Assembly (NCBI GenBank): GCA_046347045.1
Contig: JAXMGX010000012.1
Coordinates: 62,001-126,000, forward strand
DNA length: 64,000 nucleotides
Source of the DNA: ZC4RG30 sp046347045
GTDB taxonomy: Bacteria; Pseudomonadota; Gammaproteobacteria; Steroidobacterales; Steroidobacteraceae
Direction: 5' to 3'
Positions 16,642 through 24,366 of this stretch are shown here, piece by piece. Positions within the stretch are counted from its first letter, which is position 1. Every line of letters begins with the position of its first letter. A program made the position numbers and the translations under genes. The notes below the pieces were generated by a model. That model worked only from the letters and a program-made list of their open reading frames with translations. It was not told the origin of the DNA and ran no database searches.

Positions 16642-17523
16642 CTAGGCGCCGGTCACCAGCTCTAGTTCGATGCCATCGACATCGCGCAGCCGCAACACCT
16701 TGCCATCGTCCGACACCACCGTGCCCCCGATGGCGGCGATACCCTTGGCGACCGCGGCGCGGTCGAACGGCGCGACGCGGATGCCATAGCGGGCGATGCG
16801 CGTCTGCGCCTTGCCGTAAGAATAGGTGGCCTGTTCCAGCAGCAGGCGCGATCCGTTGCGGAACGAGAACACCGCATTGCTGCCGGAGAGCCGGCTCTCC
16901 TTGCCATACAGCACGCGGTAATACTCCACCGCCTTCTTCAGGTTGCTGACGATGAGCCAGGCGCTGTCCACGCGCTGCGGCACGACCAGCCCCTGGCCAC
17001 CCGGCACCAGGTCGGACGGTACGGCCGCCGTGACCAGCGTATCCGGCGCGGGCAGGAACTGGATCTCGATGCCGTCCGGGTCGTCGAATATCCCGCCGAA
17101 TCCCGAAGACCCCGGGAATTCACCGAAACCCGCCGCTGCAAATCTTTCCTTCATGGCGGCGAAGATCGCGGCACTGTCGCGCCGCCAGTCTTCCACCGAC
17201 GTGCAGAAGTGGCCGATGTAGGTGCCGCGGCCACGCGAGGCACCCACCGCCAGATACCCCACCGCACGGTTTTCAGGCAGCGGGCCCAGCAACACGAAGT
17301 ATCGCTGGCCGCCCTGGAAAGGCTGCGCATGCAGTGTGGTCTTGAACAGACCCATGTAGAAGCGCGTGGTCTTCTCCACGTCGGGCACGATCACGTCCAG
17401 GTGGTCGAGCCCTGGTGTGCGCAGGGGCAACAGTGCCTGTGGCTGCTGTGCAATCGCGCCCTGCGACAGGGGCAATCCGGCAGCGGCCATCATGGCCACG
17501 ATTTCGCGCCGAGTCAGCGTCAT
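16642..17523 (-). CDS. Exported VOC (glyoxalase/bleomycin resistance fold) protein
   Basis: A 293-residue protein starting MTLTRREIVAMMAAAG, with a twin-arginine-like signal (TRREIV followed by an alanine-rich stretch to about residue 25). Two VOC units follow. The first begins GLDHLDVIVPDVEKTTRFYMGLF and contains FDDPDGIEIQFLPAP. The second begins SAWLIVSNLKKAVEYYRVLYG and ends LRDVDGIELELVTG. The paired H/E metal positions of VOC enzymes are partly visible. An exported VOC protein is uncommon, and the reaction (dioxygenase, isomerase or ligand binding) cannot be told. The start at 17523 has GGGAA upstream. It is convergent with the M48 gene. Confidence 0.75.
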   Translation of the reverse strand: MTLTRREIVAMMAAAGLPLSQGAIAQQPQALLPLRTPGLDHLDVIVPDVEKTTRFYMGLFKTTLHAQPFQGGQRYFVLLGPLPENRAVGYLAVGASRGRGTYIGHFCTSVEDWRRDSAAIFAAMKERFAAAGFGEFPGSSGFGGIFDDPDGIEIQFLPAPDTLVTAAVPSDLVPGGQGLVVPQRVDSAWLIVSNLKKAVEYYRVLYGKESRLSGSNAVFSFRNGSRLLLEQATYSYGKAQTRIARYGIRVAPFDRAAVAKGIAAIGGTVVSDDGKVLRLRDVDGIELELVTGA

Positions 17524-17616
17524 GAGAATTCCCGGGTTGGCGTGGGGATGCGGATGTTCACGCAGCGACACCCGGGTGTCTATCCAGTCCCGGCATTGCC
17601 GCAACGAAACAACCGT

Positions 17617-18870
17617 TCAGGGACTCACCGCCAGGGGATGAACCTCAACCACCTCGGCGGAAAGGTCCGTCTGCTTGTACCCCGCCACCGAAACCAGCGC
17701 CTCGAAAGACTGCGGCAGTCCGGCAGCACCCGCGGCGGCCTGGATCGCCTTCACACCTGCAGCGGATGTCAGCGTGCTGACCACCTGCAGCAACCCAGCG
17801 TTCCGCGCGCCCGAAGTCAGCACCATGATGTGATTGCCCGCCGATCCCGGAAAGCGTGACACCAGCGCGTAGTCCCGATGATGGGCGCCCAGTTCGCCTT
17901 CCGGCGCGTAGACCTTGCCGCTCTGTATATCCGTGATCCGGTTGTTCGACGGGTCGAAACGGTAGCGGGTCCCCATGTGGTTGTCGCTGGCCAGCGGACC
18001 CAGACGGGTGATGGGTCCAAGGTAGACGATATCGAAGGCGCGCAGATCGTCTGCCTGCAATTCGTCCCGCAGTCGCACCTCGATCGGCCGGCCCGGAACG
18101 TCAAGCAATTGCAGCAGCCGTACCAGACCAACGGCCGTTGCCTTCTGGATCATGGTGGAATAGCGCAGGCCGCGGTCGGCGGAGAGCGTCGGATTGCTGG
18201 CCAGGAATGCCCGCAGGTCCTCACTCGAGTTGATGCGCGAATCGCGCACCGTCTGCGTGCGGCCGGTAACCGGATCGGTCTGCGTGTACATGAACAGGTC
18301 GCCCAGCACGAACAACAGCGGCCGCCGCTCATCCGCGAAGGGCGCCCACAGGGCGCTGTGCCTGACCTGATGCAATTCACCGTCCTGTCGGGGACGCGTG
18401 TTCCACATCCACAGGTTTCCGGCCAGCGAAACCAGCAGCACGGTGATGCCCGCCGCAACCATCCACCTGCGGCGGGCAACGGGCCCGGCGCCAGGCGGCA
18501 CGGCGGCATGCGGGGGATCCTGCGCCAGAGGGGGCACGACTCTTGGGGAGACAGTCAGCCGGTAGCCGCCCTTGGGCACGTCGAAGACAAGCTGGTCCTG
18601 GTTGCCCGCAGCCGAGTAATGCTCCAGCAGCTTCTGCCGGAGACTGCGAATGGCCACCCGGACCACCGAATCCTCCGCGCCGTTGAAACTGGCATCGCGC
18701 CCGAAGACGTCGATGGCGATCTCCACTTCCTTGGGGCCGTCGCCGCCACTGAGCATCCGGTCGACAAGATAGGTCAGCAGCCGGCGATTGGCGGCCGACT
18801 TGGACAGGGTCTCGCCCGCCAGGAGCTGGGCCAGCGTCGCCCGGATCTGTTCCGGAGTGGGTTCGGACAT
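17617..18870 (-). CDS. Membrane-tethered winged-helix transcription regulator (CadC-like layout)
   Basis: A 417-residue protein (an upstream ATG at 18903 would add 11 residues). The cytoplasmic N-terminus has a helical region LSKSAANRRLLTYLVDRMLSGG and EVEIAIDVFGRDASFNGAEDSVVRVAIRSLRQKLLEHY, then a DVPKGGYRLTVSPR hairpin. This is the DNA-binding module common in acidobacterial and proteobacterial TolB/TPR-linked regulators. One membrane segment (MVAAGITVLLVSLAGNLWMW) follows near 150-170. The remaining 240 or so residues would be periplasmic and resemble no domain I can name. It is divergent from the DUF1592 gene, so it is the probable controller of that operon, sensing something outside the cytoplasm. 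Confidence 0.72.
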   Translation of the reverse strand: MSEPTPEQIRATLAQLLAGETLSKSAANRRLLTYLVDRMLSGGDGPKEVEIAIDVFGRDASFNGAEDSVVRVAIRSLRQKLLEHYSAAGNQDQLVFDVPKGGYRLTVSPRVVPPLAQDPPHAAVPPGAGPVARRRWMVAAGITVLLVSLAGNLWMWNTRPRQDGELHQVRHSALWAPFADERRPLLFVLGDLFMYTQTDPVTGRTQTVRDSRINSSEDLRAFLASNPTLSADRGLRYSTMIQKATAVGLVRLLQLLDVPGRPIEVRLRDELQADDLRAFDIVYLGPITRLGPLASDNHMGTRYRFDPSNNRITDIQSGKVYAPEGELGAHHRDYALVSRFPGSAGNHIMVLTSGARNAGLLQVVSTLTSAAGVKAIQAAAGAAGLPQSFEALVSVAGYKQTDLSAEVVEVHPLAVSP

Positions 18871-19000
18871 GGAATCAGTGGAGTATATCGGCACGACCTT
18901 CATTTTCTACCGCGCCAGGCGGACACACTTCCGCCAGATCGCAGTTGCTAACTTGCTATCGATGCAAATCTAACTGTTTATCACTAGCTACACCGCGTGA

Positions 19001-19017
19001 TTGGCGAGATGCTCGCC
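19001..19017. promoter_or_regulatory. Perfect 7-3-7 dyad upstream of the DUF1592 operon
   Basis: TGGCGAG-ATG-CTCGCCA is a perfect inverted repeat in the 200-bp region between the regulator and the DUF1592 gene, ending 53 bases before the latter's start. It could be an operator for the divergent regulator or a leader hairpin. A TTGCTA pair (18945-18950 and 18953-18958) lies just upstream. Function is inferred from position only. Confidence 0.45.
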
Positions 19018-19070
19018 ATCCTTGAACGGAATCGCATGCTGCATGCGGCCCGTGAACCGGGGGAAGACTG

Positions 19071-21401
19071 ATGCCGCGAATCGCTGGACTTGCCTTTGGC
19101 CTGGGTGCGCTGCTGCTGCCTGGCTTCCATGTTGCGGCAGCAACACCGGTCAACGGCAAACACGGAGCGGCGCCCGCGCAGTGGGGCATCTTCGAGCGCT
19201 ACTGCGCCGAGTGCCACAACACGGTGGACTGGGCGGGCGGCATACAGCTCGAAGCCAACGATCCTTCTGCGATAGGCGAAGACCCGGCGATGTGGGAATC
19301 CGTGGTGCGCAAGCTGCGCACCGGCATGATGCCGCCGCCGGGCAAACCCCGCCCCGCTCCCGAGCAGCTCAATTCCCTGTCGCGCTTCCTGGAAACCCGT
19401 CTGGATGATTCCTGGAAGCGCCATCCCATGCCGGGCACGAAGACGCTCCACCGCCTGAACCGCAATGAATACGCCAATGTGATCCGGGACATGCTGAACC
19501 TGGAGGTGGATGTCTCCACCCTGCTGCCCGCCGACGACGCGGCCGAGGGCTTCGACAACATGGCCGATGTGCTGGGCGTCTCGCCCACGCTGATCCAGTC
19601 CTATGTCTCGGCGGCCATGAAGATCAGCCGGGCTGCGGTGGGCGACCCGAAGATGGCGCCGGTGCTGGCCCGATTCAACGCGCCGGGTGGCGCCCTGCGC
19701 GGCGCGCATGTGGAAGGGTTGCCGCTGGGCACGCGCGGCGGCCTGCGCATCGCCTACAACTTCCCGCTCGATGCGGAATACGAAATCCGCGTGGCCGCAG
19801 GCCGTGGCGGCGGACTGAACTTCGGCATCGGCGACATGATTCCACCGAAGGTGGACATCACGCTCAACGGCAAGGCCGTGTCCGTGCCCGATCCGCGCAA
19901 GTTCCGCATCCGCGTTCCGGCCGGTCCGCAGATTCTCACCGTGGCCATGGTGGACCAGGTGCATGGCACGGGCGTCGATGATCTGTATGCCCAGGCACCG
20001 CCACGCCGCGACGATGTCGACAATGTCACCATCCAGGGCCCCTTCGACGCCACCGGCCCCGGCGACACACCTGCCCGCCGCGAGATCTTCATCTGCCGGC
20101 CCGAGGGTCAGGCCGATGCCCTGCCCTGCGCGCGCCGGATCATTGCGCACCTGGCCAGCGCCGCCTTCCGCGTGCAGACCACGCCGCAGTCCGCCGTCAC
20201 CGACGAGATGCTGCCGTTCTACACCGCGGGCAGCCGCAACGGCGGCTTCGAGACCGGCATACAGCAGGCGCTGGCGCGCATCCTGGTGGATCCGCGATTC
20301 CTGTATCGCGTCGAGGCCGACCGGCCGGATCTGGTTGCCGGCGCGCTGTACCGCATCAGCGACGAGGAACTGGCGAGCCGCCTGTCGTTCTTCCTGTGGA
20401 GCAGCATCCCCGACGCGACGCTGCGCCAGCTGGCGCAGCAGAAGAAGCTGCACGAACCGAAAGAGCTGGAAAAGCAGGTACGGCGCATGCTGGCCGATCC
20501 GCGCGCGGCCTCGCTCACCGAGAACTTTGCCGGGCAATGGCTGCACCTGCGTGAACTGGACAACGCCCAGCCGCTGGATCGGGGATTCGATGACGGCCTG
20601 AAGCAGGCGATGCTGCAGGAAACGCAGATGCTGTTCGCCAGCGTCGTGCGCGAGAACCGCAACATCGTCGACCTGCTCGACATGGACTACACCTTCCTCA
20701 ACGAAAGACTGGCGCGCCACTACGGCATCGAAGGCGTGCGCGGCACCTACATGCGCCGCGTGCCGCTGCCGAAGGACTCCCCGCGACGCGGCCTGCTCGG
20801 CCAGGGCAGCATCCTCACGGTGACCTCGGTGGGCAACCGCACTTCGCCCGTGATGCGCGGCTCGTGGGTGCTGACGACGCTGCTCGGCGCCACGGTGCCC
20901 AATCCTCCACCCGGCGTGGAGGCCGATCTCAAGGAAGGCGCCGATGCAAACCTGCGGCCGCTGTCCGTGCGCGAGCGGCTGGAAAAGCACCGGCTGAACC
21001 CGAGCTGCGCCTCCTGCCACCGGATCATGGATCCGATCGGCTTCGCGATGGAGAACTTCGACCTGATCGGGCGCTGGCGCGAGATGGATGGCGGACTGCC
21101 CGTGAATGCGCGCGACGAACTGGGCGACGGCCGGATGGTCAATGGTGTCGCGGACCTGCGGCAGGTGCTGCTGTCGCATTCCGATGAATTCCTCACCAGC
21201 GCCAGCGCGAGGCTGCTGCAATACGCCCTGGGGCGCAGGCTCGAAGCCTACGATCAGCCGGCCGTGCGCCGCATCGTCGAAGAAGCCCGCCCCGGGAACT
21301 TCACGGTCGCTTCGCTGGTGCAGGCGGTGGTGCGCAGCGCCCCCTTCCAGATGCGCGTGAAAGCGCCATCCGAACCCGATACCCGCCAGGCCAAACGCTG
21401 A
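19071..21401 (+). CDS. DUF1592-family exported c-type cytochrome protein (PSD1-like domain set)
   Basis: A 776-residue protein with a signal peptide (about 24 residues) and a first heme c motif CAECH at 45-49 in FERYCAECHNTVDWAGG. It continues with the block order of the planctomycete-style family: DUF1587 (LHRLNRNEYANVIRDMLNLEVD), a carbohydrate-binding-like middle (ADDAAEGFDNMADVL, EIRVAAGRGGG), DUF1592 (RILVDPRFLYRVEAD, SRLSFFLWSSIPD), DUF1588 (RGLLGQGSILTVTS) with a second CASCH at 646-650, and DUF1585 at the end. GGGGGAAG precedes the ATG. Function is unknown in the family; two hemes and export suggest periplasmic electron transfer coupled to an oxidation. First gene of a five-gene rightward run. 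Confidence 0.85.
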   Translation: MPRIAGLAFGLGALLLPGFHVAAATPVNGKHGAAPAQWGIFERYCAECHNTVDWAGGIQLEANDPSAIGEDPAMWESVVRKLRTGMMPPPGKPRPAPEQLNSLSRFLETRLDDSWKRHPMPGTKTLHRLNRNEYANVIRDMLNLEVDVSTLLPADDAAEGFDNMADVLGVSPTLIQSYVSAAMKISRAAVGDPKMAPVLARFNAPGGALRGAHVEGLPLGTRGGLRIAYNFPLDAEYEIRVAAGRGGGLNFGIGDMIPPKVDITLNGKAVSVPDPRKFRIRVPAGPQILTVAMVDQVHGTGVDDLYAQAPPRRDDVDNVTIQGPFDATGPGDTPARREIFICRPEGQADALPCARRIIAHLASAAFRVQTTPQSAVTDEMLPFYTAGSRNGGFETGIQQALARILVDPRFLYRVEADRPDLVAGALYRISDEELASRLSFFLWSSIPDATLRQLAQQKKLHEPKELEKQVRRMLADPRAASLTENFAGQWLHLRELDNAQPLDRGFDDGLKQAMLQETQMLFASVVRENRNIVDLLDMDYTFLNERLARHYGIEGVRGTYMRRVPLPKDSPRRGLLGQGSILTVTSVGNRTSPVMRGSWVLTTLLGATVPNPPPGVEADLKEGADANLRPLSVRERLEKHRLNPSCASCHRIMDPIGFAMENFDLIGRWREMDGGLPVNARDELGDGRMVNGVADLRQVLLSHSDEFLTSASARLLQYALGRRLEAYDQPAVRRIVEEARPGNFTVASLVQAVVRSAPFQMRVKAPSEPDTRQAKR

Positions 21402-21415
21402 AGGAACCGCGAGAC

Positions 21416-22744
21416 ATGAACTTCCTCACCCGCAAGTGCCTGTCACGTCGCGCCCTGCTGCGCGGCGCCGGTGCCGCCCTCGCCCTGCCGCTGCTCGATT
21501 CGATGATTCCCGCCGGCAGCTCCCACGCCGCGGGCATCACGCCGAAGACGCGTTTCGGCGCGATCTATGTGCCGCATGGCGCCGTGATGAGTCACTGGAC
21601 GCCGGGCACCGAAGGCAGCGCCTTCGCCATGCCCGAGACGCTCAAGCCGCTGGAACCCTTCCGCGAGCGGCTCAACATCATCAGCAATCTCACGCTGCCG
21701 CTGGCCTATGGCCAGGATGCATCGGCTGGCGCCAACCACACCCGCTCCTCGGCGGTGTACCTCACCGGCGCATCGCCCGGCGTGGGCGCCGAAGCGAAGC
21801 TCGGCATCAGCCTGGACCAGGTGATCGCGCGGCACATCGGCCAGGGCTCGCCCCTGCCCTCGCTGGAGATGTCCATCGAGGACGGCAACCTGTCCTGCGG
21901 CGCGGGCCTTTCCTGCGCCTATCGCAACACGATTTCCTGGCAGTCGCCGACCTCGCCGCTGCCGATGGAGAACAACCCGCAGGTCATCTTCGAGCGCCTG
22001 TTCGGCGATGGCAGCACCGACGAGGAGCGCGCGGCGCGCCGCGCCGAGGCACGCAGCCTGCTGGATGCGGTGACCGGCGAAGCCGCCAGCCTCAACCGCC
22101 GGTTGCCCGCCGCCGATCGCGTGCGCCTCGACCGCTTCCTCACCGATGTGCGCGAAGTCGAGCGGCGCATCGCGCTGGCGGAGAAGACCATCCCGGCCGG
22201 CGTCAAGCTGCCGCCCGCGCCCACCGGCATCCCGGACGACTTCGACGTGCACGTGAAGCTGCTGTTCGACCTGCAGGTGCTGGCCTGGCAGACGGACATC
22301 ACGCGCGTCACCACGCTGATGTTCGCGCAGGAGGTGAGCAACGCGGTGTTCGCCGCCAGCGGCGTGCGCGAGCCCTTCCACAACCTCTCGCATCACTCGA
22401 ATGTGCCGGACAACATCACCAAGCTGGCGCAACTCAATCAGTACCACGTGGCCACGTTTGGCTACCTGGTGAAGAAGCTCGCCGAGACCAACGACGGCGA
22501 CGGCAGCCTGCTCGATCACAGCGTGCTGATGTATGGCAGCGGCATGAGCAACAGCAACCAGCACGACCACAAGCCACTGCCCATCGTGGTGCTGGGCGGC
22601 GCCGGCGGCAAGCTCAAGGGCGGCCGCCACATCAAGGTCGAGGCCGACAGCGTGCCGCTCTCCAATCTGCAACTGGCGCTGCTGCACAAGCTGGATGTGC
22701 AGGCCGGATCCTTCGGCGACAGCACCGGCGCGCTGGAGATCTGA
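21416..22744 (+). CDS. DUF1552-family Tat-exported protein
   Basis: A 442-residue protein starting MNFLTRKCLSRRALLRGAGAALALPLLDSM, a twin-arginine signal (SRRALLRG), so it is exported folded, probably with a cofactor or metal. The body has the DUF1552 marks RFGAIYVPHGAVMSHWTP, NIISNLTLPLAY, LSGASPG-like LTGASPG, PLPSLEMSIEDGN, and DHSVLMYGSGMSNSNQHDHKPLPIVVLGG near the end. The last stretch with clustered D/H residues resembles the metal-binding end of the sulfatase/alkaline-phosphatase-like DUF1501 fold. It begins 14 bases after the DUF1592 gene, its usual partner in many genomes. Activity is undetermined. Confidence 0.85.
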   Translation: MNFLTRKCLSRRALLRGAGAALALPLLDSMIPAGSSHAAGITPKTRFGAIYVPHGAVMSHWTPGTEGSAFAMPETLKPLEPFRERLNIISNLTLPLAYGQDASAGANHTRSSAVYLTGASPGVGAEAKLGISLDQVIARHIGQGSPLPSLEMSIEDGNLSCGAGLSCAYRNTISWQSPTSPLPMENNPQVIFERLFGDGSTDEERAARRAEARSLLDAVTGEAASLNRRLPAADRVRLDRFLTDVREVERRIALAEKTIPAGVKLPPAPTGIPDDFDVHVKLLFDLQVLAWQTDITRVTTLMFAQEVSNAVFAASGVREPFHNLSHHSNVPDNITKLAQLNQYHVATFGYLVKKLAETNDGDGSLLDHSVLMYGSGMSNSNQHDHKPLPIVVLGGAGGKLKGGRHIKVEADSVPLSNLQLALLHKLDVQAGSFGDSTGALEI

Positions 22745-22746
22745 GC

Positions 22747-24300
22747 ATGTACACGATGCGCAACGCGCTGCTGGTGGCCGGCCTGTGCGCGCTGGCGGGC
22801 GCACCCCGCGTCGATGCAGGCCCGCGGGCGGGCGCGCCCCATGCGGATGCAGGCGCGCTGGCCGAGGCCGCCGAGAAGGGCGACATGCTGTCCGTGCGGT
22901 CCCTGGCAAACCGTGCCAACGCCAACGAACCCGGCGCCGAGGGCACGCCGCCGCTGCACTGGGTCGTGCGCATGCAGGATGTCGACACGGCCGGCGCATT
23001 GCTGAGGGTGGGTGCTGACGCAAACCTCGCCAACCGTTATGGCGTGCGGCCCCTGCACCTGGCCATCGCCAACGGCGACGCAGCGATGGTGAAGCTGCTG
23101 CTCGATGCGGGCGCCAATCCGGATTCCACCGACGTGACGGGCGAGAACTGCATGCTGATGGCCGCGCGCACCGGCCGGCTGGATGTGGTCGAGGCCCTGC
23201 TCGCCAGGGGCGCAAAACCCGACGTGGCAGACCCGAACTACCGGCAGACGCCGCTGATGGTGGCCGCGCGCCTGGGGCATGCGGACATCGTGAAGCTGTT
23301 GCTGAAGCAGGGCGCGCGTGTCGATGCACAGACGCGCACGGGCCGCACGCTTGCATTCCGCCTGCCCTCCTCCAATGCCGGCTCCAAGGGCGAGGGCATC
23401 GTCCGTGGCGGGTGGCCCGAGCGGGGCCAGCGCGAATCCACGCCGGGCGCGAAGACGCCGCTGCTCTACGCGGCGCGCGAAGGTCATCTGGAAGTCGTCA
23501 AGCTGCTGCTGGGCGCCGGCGCAAACATCGAAAAGCCCGATGCCGACGGCGTGACGCCGCTGCTCATGGCCGTGCTCAACGGCAGGATTGCCGTCGCCCG
23601 CTACCTGATGGAACACGGCGCCAACGTGAAGGCCGCGGACTGGTACGGTCAGACGCCGCTGTTCGCCGCGGTGGACCTGCGCGACCTGGATGTGCCCGGT
23701 CCCACGCGCGACAACGGCGTGGACCGTGCGGCCGCGCTGGAGCTGATCAAGGACATCCTCGCGCGCAAACCCGACGTCAATGCCCGCACCAGGGAATCGC
23801 TCCCCGAGCGTCGCTGGGTGGTGCGCCTGGGTTCGCTGGCGTGGGTGGATTTCACCGGGCAGACGGCCTTCCTGCGCGCGGCGTATTCCGGTGATGTCAC
23901 GGTGATGCGCCTGCTGCTCGAGAACGGCGCCGATCCGAACATCCCGACGTTTGCCGGCACCACGCCGCTGATGGCCGCCGCCGGCGTGAACTGGACGGTT
24001 TCGCAAACCTTCGACGAGGGCCCGGCCGCGCTGCTCGAGGCGGTGAAGCTGGCCTACGAAAAGGGCAACGACGTGAATGCGGAGAACTCGATGGGCCTGC
24101 GCGCCATTCATGGCGCGGCGAACCGCGGATCCGATGACATCATCCGGTTCCTGGTCGAAAAGGGTGCGGCGACCGATACCCCAGACAAACAGGGAAGAAC
24201 GCCGATCACATGGGCGCAGGGCGTGTTCCTGGCCACACATCCGCCTGAGGCCAAGCCCAGGACGGTGGCGCTGCTGAAGCAGCTGCAGGGAAAGCACTGA
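22747..24300 (+). CDS. Secreted ankyrin-repeat protein
   Basis: A 517-residue protein starting two bases after the DUF1552 stop. It has a signal peptide (MYTMRNALLVAGLCALAGAPRVDA) and then about nine ankyrin repeats of the usual form, for example GVRPLHLAIANGDAAMVKLLLDAGANPDS and GVTPLLMAVLNGRIAVARYLMEHGANV. Longer non-repeat insertions break the array near 205-235 and 325-370. It is likely a periplasmic or surface scaffold binding the DUF1592/DUF1552 partners or their substrate. The same frame is open leftward through DUF1552 to 21436, but that part is an antiparallel-codon artefact of GC-rich DNA. Confidence 0.85.
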   Translation: MYTMRNALLVAGLCALAGAPRVDAGPRAGAPHADAGALAEAAEKGDMLSVRSLANRANANEPGAEGTPPLHWVVRMQDVDTAGALLRVGADANLANRYGVRPLHLAIANGDAAMVKLLLDAGANPDSTDVTGENCMLMAARTGRLDVVEALLARGAKPDVADPNYRQTPLMVAARLGHADIVKLLLKQGARVDAQTRTGRTLAFRLPSSNAGSKGEGIVRGGWPERGQRESTPGAKTPLLYAAREGHLEVVKLLLGAGANIEKPDADGVTPLLMAVLNGRIAVARYLMEHGANVKAADWYGQTPLFAAVDLRDLDVPGPTRDNGVDRAAALELIKDILARKPDVNARTRESLPERRWVVRLGSLAWVDFTGQTAFLRAAYSGDVTVMRLLLENGADPNIPTFAGTTPLMAAAGVNWTVSQTFDEGPAALLEAVKLAYEKGNDVNAENSMGLRAIHGAANRGSDDIIRFLVEKGAATDTPDKQGRTPITWAQGVFLATHPPEAKPRTVALLKQLQGKH

Positions 24301-24366
24301 GCGGACCTGGTCCCGGGGCTTTCCTGCCAGATTTTCTTGATGCATCTCGATGAGGGAGGGTTGGAC

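Noticed and set aside
21436..22746. Open frame continuous with the ankyrin gene, which would make a 954-residue protein overlapping DUF1552
   Set aside because: The first 437 codons are arginine-rich shadow sequence of the DUF1552 frame; the ATG at 22747 with a signal peptide is the real start.
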